Below, piece by piece: positions 50,711-60,425 of a DNA stretch of 64,000 nt. The position numbers and the translations under genes were made by a program. Each line of letters begins with the position of its first letter. The first letter of the stretch is position 1. The notes beneath the pieces are model-generated. The model saw only the letters and a program-made list of their open reading frames with translations, was not told the DNA's origin and searched no databases. The DNA is taken from positions 174,501 through 238,500 of the forward strand of contig NZ_JACJVJ010000001.1 in the NCBI RefSeq assembly GCF_014237875.1. The letters are read 5' to 3'. The DNA comes from Parasphingopyxis marina. GTDB lineage: Bacteria > Pseudomonadota > Alphaproteobacteria > Sphingomonadales > Sphingomonadaceae.

Positions 50711-52191
50711 TACCCAACGCTCCCCTCGAGACTGATCCCGAGAAGCTTCTGCGCTTCGACGGCGAACTCCATCGGCAGCTGCTGCAGCACTTCCTTGGCG
50801 AAGCCGTTGACGATCAGCGCCACGGCTTCTTCTTCGTCGAGGCCGCGCTGCATCGCGTAGAAAAGCTGGTCGTCCGAAATCTTGCTCGTCGTCGCCTCAT
50901 GCTCGATCTGCGCCGAGGGGTTCTTCACCTCGATATAGGGCACGGTGTGCGCGCCGCACTGGTCGCCGAGCAGCAGGGAATCGCATTGCGTGAAATTGCG
51001 CACGCCTTCGGCCGCCGGGCCGACGCGGACGAGGCCGCGATAGGTGTTGTCGCTCTTGCCCGCGCTGATGCCCTTCGAAATGATCGTCGAGCGGGTGTTC
51101 TTGCCCAGATGGATCATCTTGGTGCCGGTATCGGCTTGCTGGTAATTGTTGGTGAGCGCGACGGAGTAAAATTCGCCGACGCTGTTTTCGCCGGACAGCA
51201 CGCAGCTGGGATATTTCCAGGTGACGGCGCTGCCGGTTTCCACCTGCGTCCAGCTGACCTTGCTGTTCTTGCCCTGGCAAAGGCCGCGCTTGGTGACGAA
51301 ATTATAGATGCCGCCCTTGCCGTCCTTGTCGCCGGGATACCAGTTCTGGACGGTGCTGTACTTGATCTCGGCATCGTCGAGCGCGACCAGCTCGACCACG
51401 GCGGCGTGAAGCTGGTTTTCGTCGCGCATCGGCGCGGTGCAGCCTTCGAGATAGGAGACGTAGCTGCCCTTGTCGGCCACGATCAAAGTGCGTTCGAACT
51501 GGCCGGTATTTTCGGCGTTGATCCGGAAATAGGTGGAAAGTTCCATCGGGCAGCGCACGCCTTCGGGAATGTAGACGAAGGTGCCATCGGAAAAGACCGC
51601 CGAGTTGAGCGCGGCGAAATAATTGTCGCCGCGCGGCACGACCTTGCCGATCCATTTCTTCACGAGTTCGGGATGTTCGCGGATCGCTTCGGAGATCGAC
51701 AGGAAGATCACCCCGGCCTTGGACAGTTCCTCGCGGAAGGTGGTCGCCACCGACACCGAATCGAACACCGCGTCGACGGCCACCTTGCGCGCGCCCTCGA
51801 CGCCCGCGAGCACCTTCTGCTCCTCGATCGGAATGCCGAGTTTCTCGTAGACCCGCAGGATTTCGGGATCGACCTCGTCGAGGCTGCCAAGCTTTTCCTT
51901 CGCCTTGGGCTCGGCATAATAATAGGCGTCCTGATAATCGATCGGCGGGATCGACAGCTTGGCCCAGTCCGGCGTCTCCATTTCGAGCCAGCGGGAATAG
52001 GCCTTGAGCCGCCATTCCAGCATCCATTCCGGCTCCTTCTTCTTGGCCGAAATGAAGCGGACGGTATCCTCGCTGAGCCCCTTGGGCGCGAATTCCTGCT
52101 CGATATCGGACGAGAAGCCCCATTCATAGGTTTCCGCCTTTTCGGCGGCGGCGATGGCTTCTTCGTTGCGGGTGCGGGTATCGTCGGTCAT
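50710..52191 (-). CDS. sufB: Fe-S cluster assembly protein SufB
   Basis: Main scaffold subunit of SufBC2D, where clusters are built. 493 aa from ATG 52191. [72 protein letters not shown] and [20 protein letters not shown] are all conserved, including the key Cys near the C-terminal core. ATG overlaps the stop of the Rrf2 gene (ATGA). It is separated from sufC by three non-Suf genes, which is unusual. Confidence 0.98.
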   Translation of the reverse strand: MTDDTRTRNEEAIAAAEKAETYEWGFSSDIEQEFAPKGLSEDTVRFISAKKKEPEWMLEWRLKAYSRWLEMETPDWAKLSIPPIDYQDAYYYAEPKAKEKLGSLDEVDPEILRVYEKLGIPIEEQKVLAGVEGARKVAVDAVFDSVSVATTFREELSKAGVIFLSISEAIREHPELVKKWIGKVVPRGDNYFAALNSAVFSDGTFVYIPEGVRCPMELSTYFRINAENTGQFERTLIVADKGSYVSYLEGCTAPMRDENQLHAAVVELVALDDAEIKYSTVQNWYPGDKDGKGGIYNFVTKRGLCQGKNSKVSWTQVETGSAVTWKYPSCVLSGENSVGEFYSVALTNNYQQADTGTKMIHLGKNTRSTIISKGISAGKSDNTYRGLVRVGPAAEGVRNFTQCDSLLLGDQCGAHTVPYIEVKNPSAQIEHEATTSKISDDQLFYAMQRGLDEEEAVALIVNGFAKEVLQQLPMEFAVEAQKLLGISLEGSVG

Positions 52192-52640
52192 GCGACCGCT
52201 CCTTCGTTCAGGACGGGGGCGTGAGGCACCGGAGCGATGGCGGCGAGGCTGGCGAGACTCACATTGTCGAGCGCGTCGCGCACCGCCGCGTTGACGGCGC
52301 GCCAATGCGGCTTCACCTGGCAGGCATTTTCGAGGCCGCAATCATGGCGCCCATGTTCGACGCACGCCGTCATCGCGATCGGGCCTTCGACGGCTTCGAT
52401 GATGTCGGCAAGGCTGATCGCGGCCGCCGGGCGCGCAAGCTGGATGCCGCCGCCGGCACCGCGCATCGATTGCAGCAGCCCGCCGCGCGAGAGCAGGCTG
52501 ACCAGCTTTTGCGCGGTCGGCAGCGGAATCCCGGTTTCCTCGGCCAGCTGCGTCGCGCTGGTCCGGCACCCGCCGCAATGCCGGGCGGCGGCGCCCATCA
52601 TCACGACCGCATAATCTGCCATGCTCGAAAGCCGCATCAT
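52188..52640 (-). CDS. Rrf2-family regulator of the SUF operon
   Basis: 150 aa. N-terminal winged helix: [55 protein letters not shown], the Rrf2 recognition helix and wing. Three Cys (C93, C101, C107) in [16 protein letters not shown] form the Fe-S cluster site known from IscR-like proteins. An extra Cys pair, C22 and C25 in HCGGCRTS, lies in the DNA-binding domain. It is the first gene of the operon and overlaps sufB by ATGA, so it likely senses Fe-S status and regulates its own operon through the inverted repeat upstream. Confidence 0.95.
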   Translation of the reverse strand: MMRLSSMADYAVVMMGAAARHCGGCRTSATQLAEETGIPLPTAQKLVSLLSRGGLLQSMRGAGGGIQLARPAAAISLADIIEAVEGPIAMTACVEHGRHDCGLENACQVKPHWRAVNAAVRDALDNVSLASLAAIAPVPHAPVLNEGAVA

Positions 52641-52660
52641 ACTCCATTCCCGGTCCGTTA

Positions 52661-52683
52661 AATCGGATCGATTCGTTCCGATT
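52661..52683 (-). promoter_or_regulatory. Inverted repeat upstream of the Rrf2-suf operon, candidate operator
   Basis: AATCGGA (52661-52667) and TCCGATT (52677-52683) are perfect 7-base arms with a 9-base spacer, 20 bases before the first gene. Total length 23 fits a dimeric winged-helix regulator. No independent site is seen elsewhere in the window, so the assignment to the Rrf2 protein is by position. Confidence 0.5.
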
Positions 52684-52768
52684 GGGCATTTGGGCGTCGG
52701 AGCCGCCGAAATCAAGGGGGATTCAGAGACTTCGCGCCGAATTCCGGGTGGAAGCCGGACGCCGGAAG

Positions 52769-53644
52769 TCAGGCGTCGGATATCAGCGGATCGACCTTGC
52801 CGGCGAGCTTGCGGCGATGTTCGGCAACCGCCCTGATCAGCTCCGGCGGGGCCTTGCGCGCCTGGCCCGGCGTGATCCCGGTGAACTCCTTGATCTCGCG
52901 GATCAGGTGCGACTGATCGTAGAACGCATCTTCCACCGCTTCGCCGTCGGCCTCTTCGCGGCGAACGATTCGCGACGCGGCACGCAGCGCCCGGTATTTG
53001 CGCGCGAGCAGCTTGGGCGGCGCGCCGTAGAAACGCTTGGTCAGCCGCTCCACCTGGCGCTTGGAAAGCCCGCTCTCCTCGATCAGGTCGTTGATGTCGG
53101 GCGAAGCACTGCTCGTCAGCCATTTGTCGACGAGCCGGGTGAACCAGAAGGGCGCGGGCTCGGCCCGGCGCAGCAAGGCGCGGGCGAATTCGTTGCCGAT
53201 GGCGACCTTTTCTTCCATCGTCTTGGCCATCTTGATCGTCTGGAACACATCGAGCAGGCCGTTGCCGAAAATCGCGGTCGCATCGATCAGCCGGTTCGAA
53301 TATTGCTCGCCGGCCGCGCCCATCAACGTGCCCCAGCCCGCCGGCTGCAACCCGGCGCCGAAAATCTCAATCGGCCCCTTCACATGGCCGATAGTGGGGC
53401 CTGTCGTCGGCCCGATCACGGTGATCTTGGCCGAATCCATGTATACGCCGTCGGAAAATTCATAGCCGCCCGAACCTTCGAGCAGGAACCGGAACTGGGC
53501 GCGATCGGCGCGTTCGGTCTGCTGGGTCTCCTCGATATCCGCACGGAACCAGTAGAAGGAGGAAACCAGCTCCTTCAGGTCGTCCGCAGGCGCGGCATAC
53601 TCCAAAGAGTATTTGGATAAATCGTTCAAATTGCGGCCCGACAA
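52769..53644 (-). CDS. AraC-family transcriptional regulator
   Basis: 291 aa. The C-terminal about 95 residues contain the two helix-turn-helix units (INDLIEESGLSKRQVERLTK, then AFYDQSHLIREIKEFTGITP followed by GQARK), typical of AraC/XylS proteins. The N-terminal half starts LEYAAPADDLKELVSSFYWF, a DUF6597-like sensor. No ATG fits: the frame opens with TTG at 53644, with other TTG codons at residues 6 and 14, and no good ribosome site. The true start is therefore uncertain. It stands between the SUF operon and DUF885, and no target is evident. Confidence 0.9.
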   Translation of the reverse strand: MSGRNLNDLSKYSLEYAAPADDLKELVSSFYWFRADIEETQQTERADRAQFRFLLEGSGGYEFSDGVYMDSAKITVIGPTTGPTIGHVKGPIEIFGAGLQPAGWGTLMGAAGEQYSNRLIDATAIFGNGLLDVFQTIKMAKTMEEKVAIGNEFARALLRRAEPAPFWFTRLVDKWLTSSASPDINDLIEESGLSKRQVERLTKRFYGAPPKLLARKYRALRAASRIVRREEADGEAVEDAFYDQSHLIREIKEFTGITPGQARKAPPELIRAVAEHRRKLAGKVDPLISDA

Positions 53645-53693
53645 TGTTGTTATTTGTCGTTTATGCCCGGCAGCTTATACGATTTTCACCGAT

Positions 53694-53729
53694 AAAAAAA
53701 GCGGCCCCCGCCATAAAGACGAGGGCCGC
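53694..53729 (-). terminator. Intrinsic terminator downstream of the DUF885 gene
   Basis: GCGGCCC (53701-53707) pairs with GGGCCGC (53723-53729). On the minus strand the stem is followed by seven T (complement of the A run 53694-53700). It lies about 100 bases past the DUF885 stop. Confidence 0.75.
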
Positions 53730-53739
53730 CAGTTTTGTA

Positions 53740-53815
53740 GGGACCCACCTGGGTCCCTTCGGGTCGCAGGGGCCTGATACGGAACGGCCAAACCCCCGTA
53801 TTGGACAGATGCGAC
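53740..53815. other. Nested hairpin region between DUF885 stop and its terminator
   Basis: GGGACCCA (53740-53747) and TGGGTCCC (53750-53757) form a near-perfect palindrome. Next to it GTCGCA (53763-53768) pairs with TGCGAC (53810-53815), enclosing ATACGG (53777-53782) and CCGTAT (53796-53801). This gives a stable multi-stem structure in the 3' part of the DUF885 transcript. It does not look like a tRNA. Confidence 0.4.
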
Positions 53816-53827
53816 AAATCGCCCCGA

Positions 53828-55675
53828 TCAGTCGCCGGATCGTTCGGATTCGATCCAGGCATTTACCCGCTCTTCCAGCAGATCCAGGGGAACCGGGCCC
53901 GAAAGCAGCACCGCATTGTGAAAATCGCGATAGTCGAAATCGTCGCCCAGCGCGTCCATCGCCCGCTGGCGCAGCTCCATGATCCGGATCTTGCCGATCA
54001 TATAGGCGGTCGCCTGGCCCGGATAGACGACATAGCGTTCGATAGCCTTGCGGATATCGCCTTCCGGATTGGGCGTGTTTTCCTGCAGATACTGAATTGC
54101 ATCCTCGCGCGACCAGCGCAGGTTGTGAATGCCGGTGTCCACGACCAGCCGGCAGGCACGCCACAACTCCATGCCCAGCCGCCCGAAATCGGAATAGGGA
54201 TTGCCATAGCCGCCCATGTCCCGGCCCAGCTCCTCCGCATAGAGGCCCCAGCCCTCGGTATAGGCGGTGAAGCCGCCGAAGCGCCGAAAGGGCGGCAGGC
54301 CCTGCATCTCGGTCTGGATCGCGCGCTGGAGATGGTGGCCCGGAATCCCCTCATGATAGGCGAGCGCTTCCAGTTCGGTGCGGGACATATCGCGCAGATT
54401 GTAGAGGTTCACATAATAGGTGCCGGGGCGCGATCCGTCCGGCGCCGGGGAGTTGTAAAAGGCCTTGCCCGCCGAACGCTCCCGGAACGCTTCGACCGGG
54501 CGGACGACGAGATCGGCCTCCGGAAGCGTGCCGAAATATTCGGGCAGCCGCTCGCGCATCGCATCGATCATCGCATTGGCATCGGCAAGATAGGCTTCGC
54601 GGGTTTCGTAGAAGAATTCGTCGCCTTCCCGCAGATGGGTGAAAAATTCCTGCAGGCTGCCCTCGAAACCGACCTGCTCCATGATCGCGCGCATTTCGCC
54701 ATGGATGCGCGCGACATTGTCGAGGCCAATCTGGTGGATTTCCTCCGCCGAAAGGTCGGTCGTCGTATAATAGCGCAGCCGCTCGGCATAATAATCGGCG
54801 CCGTCTTCCAGCCGCCAGATACCGTCATCGGTGGGCGCGGACGCCTGCTGGGTTTCCAGCATCGCGACCAATCGTTCATAGGCCGGGCCGACCACGGTCA
54901 GCAGCGCCTGCCGCCCGCGCTCGATCAGCGCCGCCTTGTCGGCATCCGAAATCTCGAGCGCGTTCACCTTGGCCTGCAGGTCGGCGAACAGCGGCGCATC
55001 CTCGCCTTCGTCGAACGGCGCGCCGGCGATCACGTTGCGCGCATCGGACAATATATAGGGGAACACCCAGTCGGGGGGCATCACGCCATGCTGGGCGCGA
55101 TAGCGGGCTTCCTCGATCAGCTGGTCCATCGCGGTTCCAAAGCCTTCGAGACGGCTGATATAGGCCTCGGCGTCCTCGACGCTCGATACGCGGTGGATAT
55201 TGATCAGGAAGGCCGGAAGCTGGCTCTGTGCGCCGTTCATCTGGTCGAACACGTAACCGTTGCGCCGATAGGGGAAGGCGGCCGAACGGCGCGCCGCCAT
55301 GCGCTCGAACAGATCATAGGAAAGCTGCGAATCCGGGCTGAGATCGGCCGCGCCGAAGCGCGCACGCATCTCGCTGAGCGCCGCCATCAGCCGGACCTGG
55401 GAGGCGATTTCCTCGGCATCGCTCATATCGCCCCAGCGGGCGTAATCCTCGTCGCGAATGCCGCGATAGGCCTTGGTGAGCGGCGAATGGGCTAGCTCCG
55501 CCTCGTCATAGGTTTCGAAAAAGGCGGCGAGCGCCGCATCGACGTCTTCGGCACCGGATTCCGGCGAAGGGGGCGCTTCGGCGACGGCCGGCTCGGCCTG
55601 TGCCAGAGCCGGGGCGGCGGCGAGCGCACCTCCGGCGAAAAGGATGGAGGTGGACAGCAGCAGCAGGCGGGACAT
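53828..55675 (-). CDS. DUF885 family putative peptidase, secreted
   Basis: 615 aa with a clear signal peptide (residues 1-25, APALAQ). About residue 440 is the zinc-like motif EALAYHEGIPGHHLQRAIQT, diagnostic of DUF885 proteins, which resemble M3/M32-type metallopeptidases. YTEGWGLYAEELGRDMGGY and a C-terminal YVVYPGQATAYMIGKIRIME are further conserved blocks. It probably cleaves small peptides in the periplasm; no member of the family is well studied. An acidic Glu/Ala linker follows the signal peptide. Confidence 0.9.
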   Translation of the reverse strand: MSRLLLLSTSILFAGGALAAAPALAQAEPAVAEAPPSPESGAEDVDAALAAFFETYDEAELAHSPLTKAYRGIRDEDYARWGDMSDAEEIASQVRLMAALSEMRARFGAADLSPDSQLSYDLFERMAARRSAAFPYRRNGYVFDQMNGAQSQLPAFLINIHRVSSVEDAEAYISRLEGFGTAMDQLIEEARYRAQHGVMPPDWVFPYILSDARNVIAGAPFDEGEDAPLFADLQAKVNALEISDADKAALIERGRQALLTVVGPAYERLVAMLETQQASAPTDDGIWRLEDGADYYAERLRYYTTTDLSAEEIHQIGLDNVARIHGEMRAIMEQVGFEGSLQEFFTHLREGDEFFYETREAYLADANAMIDAMRERLPEYFGTLPEADLVVRPVEAFRERSAGKAFYNSPAPDGSRPGTYYVNLYNLRDMSRTELEALAYHEGIPGHHLQRAIQTEMQGLPPFRRFGGFTAYTEGWGLYAEELGRDMGGYGNPYSDFGRLGMELWRACRLVVDTGIHNLRWSREDAIQYLQENTPNPEGDIRKAIERYVVYPGQATAYMIGKIRIMELRQRAMDALGDDFDYRDFHNAVLLSGPVPLDLLEERVNAWIESERSGD

Positions 55676-55764
55676 AAGCGACTCCGTTCTTTCGAATGAG
55701 GGCTCAACAGTGCCGTATCGGCGGGGCTTTGACCAGCCACGCCGCCGCTGCCATAGCGCCGGGC

Positions 55765-56799
55765 ATGGCGCTCTATCCGCTGATCCGCCCCTTCGCCTTC
55801 CTGCTCGATGCCGAGCGCGCGCACGGCATGACGATCGCCGCCCTGAAAGCCGCGCCGATCGGGAGCCCGCCGCCCTCTCCGGCGGGAGTAGCGATCAACG
55901 TGGCGGGCCTCGATTTCCCCAATCCGGTGGGCCTCGCCGCGGGCTTCGACAAGAATGCCGAAGTGCCCGCCAAGATGCTCGGCCTCGGCTTCGGCTTTGC
56001 GGAGGTCGGCACGCTGACCCCGCTGGCCCAGCCCGGCAACCCCAGGCCGCGCATCTTCCGGCTGGTCGCCGACCAGGCCGTGATCAACCGGCTCGGCTTC
56101 AACAATGGCGGGCAGGCGGAAGCGGCGAAGCGGCTGGCCGCACGCGACCGCAGCCGCGGCATCGTCGGCATCAATATCGGGGCCAACAAGGACAGCGCCG
56201 ACCGGATCGCGGACTATGAGCTTGGCGTGCGCGCCATGGCGCCGCTCGCCGACTATCTGACGATCAACATTTCCTCGCCCAACACGCCGGGGCTGCGCGC
56301 GTTGCAGGACGAAAGCGCGCTCGATGCCTTGCTGGAACGGGCGATGGCCGCGAGAGGCCCGGACGGCCCGCCCGTTTTCCTGAAAGTCGCGCCCGATCTC
56401 GAACCCGCCGATATCGACGCGGTGGCGCGCATTGCGATGGCGCGAAAGATCGACGCGCTGATCATCGGCAACACCACGATCAGCCGCCCGTCGTTGCAAT
56501 CGGCCCATGCCGGCGAAGCGGGCGGGCTATCGGGCGCCCCGCTTGCCGCGCTCGCACGCCAGCGCCTTGCCGATTTTCGCAGCGCAACCGGCGGCGATAT
56601 GCCGCTCATCGCTGCCGGAGGCATCGATTCGGCGGAAGAAGCCTGGGCGCGCATCCGCACCGGGGCGAGCCTCGTCCAGCTTTACACGGCGCTCGCCTAT
56701 AAGGGACCGGGGCTGGGCCGGCGGATCGCGCTGGGGCTCGACAGGCTGCGCGCGGAAGCCGGGTTCGCCTCCATCGCCGAGGCGGTCGGCACCGCCTAG
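55765..56799 (+). CDS. pyrD: Dihydroorotate dehydrogenase (quinone), class 2
   Basis: Oxidises dihydroorotate to orotate in pyrimidine synthesis and passes electrons to quinone. 344 aa from ATG 55765. An N-terminal amphipathic membrane-association segment (ALYPLIRPFAFLLDAERAHG) marks class 2. FMN/substrate blocks: VGLAAGFDKNAEV, RLGFNNGGQ, GINIGANKDS, NISSPNTPGLRALQ with the catalytic Ser, KVAPDL and GNTTISR. Divergent from the DUF885 gene and convergent with ggt (13 bases between stops). Confidence 0.97.
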   Translation: MALYPLIRPFAFLLDAERAHGMTIAALKAAPIGSPPPSPAGVAINVAGLDFPNPVGLAAGFDKNAEVPAKMLGLGFGFAEVGTLTPLAQPGNPRPRIFRLVADQAVINRLGFNNGGQAEAAKRLAARDRSRGIVGINIGANKDSADRIADYELGVRAMAPLADYLTINISSPNTPGLRALQDESALDALLERAMAARGPDGPPVFLKVAPDLEPADIDAVARIAMARKIDALIIGNTTISRPSLQSAHAGEAGGLSGAPLAALARQRLADFRSATGGDMPLIAAGGIDSAEEAWARIRTGASLVQLYTALAYKGPGLGRRIALGLDRLRAEAGFASIAEAVGTA

Positions 56800-56812
56800 G
56801 CCGCGGCGCGCC

Positions 56813-58507
56813 TTATTCGCCGACCAGCACCACGCCTTCGCGCCGCGGATCATAGCCGCCATCGACGTCGCCCTCTCGGATGAGGACGCCATGGACACCG
56901 GAATCCTCGCCCTGGCCGGGTTCGAGCTGGATACCGCGTTCGGCAAGGCCCGCCACGATCGCGGAATTGAAATCATCGACCTCGCCGCCGATCCGGCTGC
57001 CCCGCGCCACGAGATTGGGCAGCGCCAATGCGTCCTGCATCGGCAACCCCCAGTCGATGGCCGCGACAAGCGACTTTCCGACATAGGCGAGGATCGAATT
57101 GCCCCCTGCCGATCCGATCGCGCCGGCAAAATTTCCTTCGCTATCGAGCAGGATCAGCGGGATCATCGAAGAGCGCGGACGCTTGCCGGGCGCCACCGCA
57201 TTGGGCGCTTGCGTGCCATCGGCATTGACCGGGCTGAACGAGAAATCGGTGAGCTGGTTGTTGAGGAAGAAGCCGTCGACCATCCGCCCCGTGCCGAAGA
57301 TCGATTCGACCGTCGTCGTCATCGAGATGACATCGCCATGCGCGTCGCGGACGATGAAATGCGAGGTTCCGGCGGGTTCAAGCGTATTGTCCGCGGCGGG
57401 AAGCGTCGCCCCTTCGGGCACGCCCGCTTCGGGTGCCGCCATCGCGCTATCGCCTATCAGCGCGGCGCGACTGTCGAGATAGGCGGGATCGAGCAAGCCC
57501 TCGATCGGCACGGTCGGCACATCGCCGACATAGCGGTCGCGGTCCGCATACATCAGCCGGCTCGCCTCGGCGAACAGGAACCAGGCCTGGGGATCATCGG
57601 GCCCGCGCGCGGCGATATCGGTGCGCTCGAGCAGGCCGAGCAGCTGGAGGAAGCCGACCCCGCTGGACGGCGGCGGCGGCGCGCACACGCGATAGGCGCG
57701 ATAGCCGCGGCAGATCGGATCGCGCTTGATGGGGCGGTAATTGGCGAGATCGGCCATCGTCATCGAGCCGCCAAGCGGCCCCTGCCGCGTGCGCTCCACG
57801 ATCCGGGCGGCCGTACTGCCGCGATAGAGCGCGTCGGGCCCGGTTTCGGCCATCCGGCGGAGAAAGGCCGCATAATCGGGATTGCGCAAGCGGTCTCCCA
57901 CCTGCAGCCGCGTTCCATCCGGCCGCGAGAAATAGGCGTCGGCATCGGGCACCGACAATTGCGGGAAGGGGATCGTCAAAAAGCGCCCGAGGCGCGGGCT
58001 GACGACAAAGCCCTCGTCCGCCGTGCGGATCGCCGCGCCGAACAGCTCTGACCAGGGCAGCGCGCCATGTTCTTCATGGGCCAGCGCCAGCGCGCCGACC
58101 GCGCCGGGAACGCCGGTGGCGCGGCCGCTGACGACGGCATCGCGAAAACCGATCGGTTCGCCGTCGCTATCGAGGAACATCGTCGACGTCGCCTGGGCCG
58201 GCGCAACCTCCCGCCCGTCATAAACGGTGAGCTCGCGCGACGAAGCGTCGTAATAATGGAGGAAAGCCCCGCCGCCGATGCCCGAGGATTGCGGTTCGAC
58301 CAGCGACAGCATCGCCTGCACCGCGATCGCCGCGTCGGCGGCATTGCCGCCGCGTTCCAGCACATCCATGCCGGCCTGCGCAGCCAGCGGGTTGGCGGCG
58401 ATCACGAAGGGTTCGACCGGTTCCGACGCGGCGGACGGCGCGGGCATCTGCGCGCAGGCGGCGAGGATCGAAAGGGCGAGCGGGGCGAGGAAACGGGGAA
58501 GGATCAT
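56813..58507 (-). CDS. ggt: Gamma-glutamyltransferase
   Basis: Cleaves gamma-glutamyl bonds, mainly of glutathione, in the periplasm. 564 aa from ATG 58507 with lipobox LAAC, so probably a lipoprotein. NPLAAQAGMDVLERGGNAAD, SSGIGGGAFLHYYD and DGREVAPAQA mark the large subunit. The autoprocessing/catalytic Thr is in AGTSHFIVRD, ahead of SMTTTVESIFGTG and FFLNNQLTDFSF. Precursor splitting is expected before that Thr. With TlpA, EgtB and the glyoxalases it adds to the thiol-related functions of the window. Confidence 0.95.
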   Translation of the reverse strand: MILPRFLAPLALSILAACAQMPAPSAASEPVEPFVIAANPLAAQAGMDVLERGGNAADAAIAVQAMLSLVEPQSSGIGGGAFLHYYDASSRELTVYDGREVAPAQATSTMFLDSDGEPIGFRDAVVSGRATGVPGAVGALALAHEEHGALPWSELFGAAIRTADEGFVVSPRLGRFLTIPFPQLSVPDADAYFSRPDGTRLQVGDRLRNPDYAAFLRRMAETGPDALYRGSTAARIVERTRQGPLGGSMTMADLANYRPIKRDPICRGYRAYRVCAPPPPSSGVGFLQLLGLLERTDIAARGPDDPQAWFLFAEASRLMYADRDRYVGDVPTVPIEGLLDPAYLDSRAALIGDSAMAAPEAGVPEGATLPAADNTLEPAGTSHFIVRDAHGDVISMTTTVESIFGTGRMVDGFFLNNQLTDFSFSPVNADGTQAPNAVAPGKRPRSSMIPLILLDSEGNFAGAIGSAGGNSILAYVGKSLVAAIDWGLPMQDALALPNLVARGSRIGGEVDDFNSAIVAGLAERGIQLEPGQGEDSGVHGVLIREGDVDGGYDPRREGVVLVGE

Positions 58508-58613
58508 CGTTCCACTTAGGCGAGCCGCGCCGGGATTGTCCATCTGGCGTTGCCGCCAATATCCGCTAAAAGCGGCAACCATAACAAGTCCGCCGAGCCC
58601 GAGAGGAGATCCC

Positions 58614-60419
58614 ATGGCTGGCCGCTCGCGAACCGAGCTCGAATCCTTCCCCAATGTCGTGACGATGTTCTTCCGGCGCGCCCGCGAGAAGGGCGACGCG
58701 CCGTTCCTGTGGCGCAAGGCGGATGGCGCCTGGACGTCGATGAGCTGGCGCGAGGCCGCCGAACAGGTGACGCAGATGGCGTCCGCGCTCAAACGGCTGG
58801 GCCTGAAGCCCGGAGACCGGGTGATGCTGGTGTCCGAAAACCGGCCCGAATTCTGCATAGCCGACCATGCGATCATGGCGGCGGGCGGCGTTACCGTGCC
58901 GACCTACACGACCAATACCGAGCGCGATCATGCGCATATCCTGGAAGACAGCCGCGCGCGCATGGCCATCGTCTCGACGCAAAAGCTGGCGACCACCGTT
59001 ACCCGCGCGGTCTTCAACTCCTCGCACTGCCGGGAGATTATCGGCATCGAACCGATGCGCATCGGCCAGGGCGGCGACGTGAATTTTCACGACTGGACCT
59101 CGCTGATGAGCGGCGAGACGCCCGACATTGACGGCTATGAGGCTTCCGCTGCCAAGATCGGGCGCGAGGATCTTGCCTGCCTCATCTATACGAGCGGCAC
59201 CGGGGGCGCGCCGCGCGGCGTGATGCAGCCGCACCGCGCGCTCATTCACAATTGCGAGGGCGCCACGGCGATCATTTCGGAAGATTTCGGCTGGGACGAC
59301 GAGATCTTCCTCTCCTTCCTGCCGCTTTCCCACGCCTATGAGCATACCGGCGGGCAATTCTTCCCGATCGGGCTCGGCGCGCAAATCTATTATGCCGAAG
59401 GCCTCGACAAGCTCGCCGCCAATATCGAGGAGGTCGGGCCGACGATCATGGTCGTCGTGCCGCGTCTCTTCGAAGTGCTGCGCATGCGCGTGCTCAAATC
59501 GATCGAGAAACAGGGCAAGGTTCCCAATTATCTGATGCGCCGCGCGCTGGAGATCGGCGAGAAGGATTATTACGGCAAGGTGCCGCTGAAGGACCGGCCG
59601 GCCGACATGCTGCTGAACGTCATGCTGCGGCCGAAGATCAGGAAGCGTTTCGGCGGACGGCTGAAGGCGATGGTATCGGGCGGCGCGCCGCTCAACCCCG
59701 AAATCGGCATCTTCTTCCATTCGCTGGGGCTGACCCTGCTCCAGGGCTATGGCCAAACCGAATCGGGCCCTATCGCCGCCTGCAACCGGCCGAGCGTGGG
59801 CCTGAAAATGGATACCGTCGGCCCGCCGCTGAAAAATATCGAGGTCAAAATCGCCGAGGATGGCGAGCTGCTGCTGAAGGGCGATCTCGTCATGCTCGGC
59901 TATTGGCGCAACGAGGAAGACACCGCCAAGGCGCTGGTCGACGGCTGGCTGCATACCGGCGATATCGGCCATCTCGACGAGAAGGGCCGGCTCGCGATCA
60001 CCGACCGCAAGAAGGACATCATCGTCAACGACAAGGGCGACAATGTCGCGCCGCAGCGGGTGGAGGGCATGCTCACCCTGGAGCCCGAAATCCTGCAGGC
60101 GATGGTGGCGGGCGACAAGCGGCCCTATCTGGTGGGCCTGATCGTGCCCGATGCCGAATGGACACGCGAATGGGCGGCGGCCAACGGGGTGCCGAACGAC
60201 GATGTCGCACTCAAGGAAAATCCCGATTATCTGAAGGCGATCTCCGCCGCGGTCGACCGGGTGAACAAGGATCTGGCGGCGGTCGAAAAGGTGCGGCGGG
60301 TGACGCTCGCCGACGAACCCTTCACCGTCGAGAACGGGCAGATGACGCCGTCGCTCAAGATCCGCCGCCATGTGCTGAAAGCCAGCTATGGCGAGCGCAT
60401 GGACGCGCTCTACAAATAG
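58614..60419 (+). CDS. AMP-dependent synthetase / long-chain acyl-CoA ligase
   Basis: 601 aa from ATG 58614 with GAGAGGAG upstream. The adenylate-forming signature is YTSGTGGAPRGVMQPHRAL (about residues 190-208), followed by LPLSHAYEH, GYGQTESGP and WLHTGDIG with ITDRKKDIIVNDKGDNVAPQ. These match FadD-like long-chain acyl-CoA synthetases of the FAA1/AMP-binding type, which activate fatty acids with ATP and CoA. Substrate length cannot be read. Divergent from ggt. Confidence 0.95.
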   Translation: MAGRSRTELESFPNVVTMFFRRAREKGDAPFLWRKADGAWTSMSWREAAEQVTQMASALKRLGLKPGDRVMLVSENRPEFCIADHAIMAAGGVTVPTYTTNTERDHAHILEDSRARMAIVSTQKLATTVTRAVFNSSHCREIIGIEPMRIGQGGDVNFHDWTSLMSGETPDIDGYEASAAKIGREDLACLIYTSGTGGAPRGVMQPHRALIHNCEGATAIISEDFGWDDEIFLSFLPLSHAYEHTGGQFFPIGLGAQIYYAEGLDKLAANIEEVGPTIMVVVPRLFEVLRMRVLKSIEKQGKVPNYLMRRALEIGEKDYYGKVPLKDRPADMLLNVMLRPKIRKRFGGRLKAMVSGGAPLNPEIGIFFHSLGLTLLQGYGQTESGPIAACNRPSVGLKMDTVGPPLKNIEVKIAEDGELLLKGDLVMLGYWRNEEDTAKALVDGWLHTGDIGHLDEKGRLAITDRKKDIIVNDKGDNVAPQRVEGMLTLEPEILQAMVAGDKRPYLVGLIVPDAEWTREWAAANGVPNDDVALKENPDYLKAISAAVDRVNKDLAAVEKVRRVTLADEPFTVENGQMTPSLKIRRHVLKASYGERMDALYK

Positions 60420-60425
60420 GCGCCG

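Noticed and set aside
53740-53827. Possible tRNA or riboswitch
   Set aside because: Stems exist but there is no T-loop, anticodon arm or acceptor geometry, and no match to a riboswitch core I know.
58566-60371. Minus-strand open frame of 601 codons across the acyl-CoA ligase
   Set aside because: Antisense shadow; no start signal, and the plus-strand protein has all ligase motifs.
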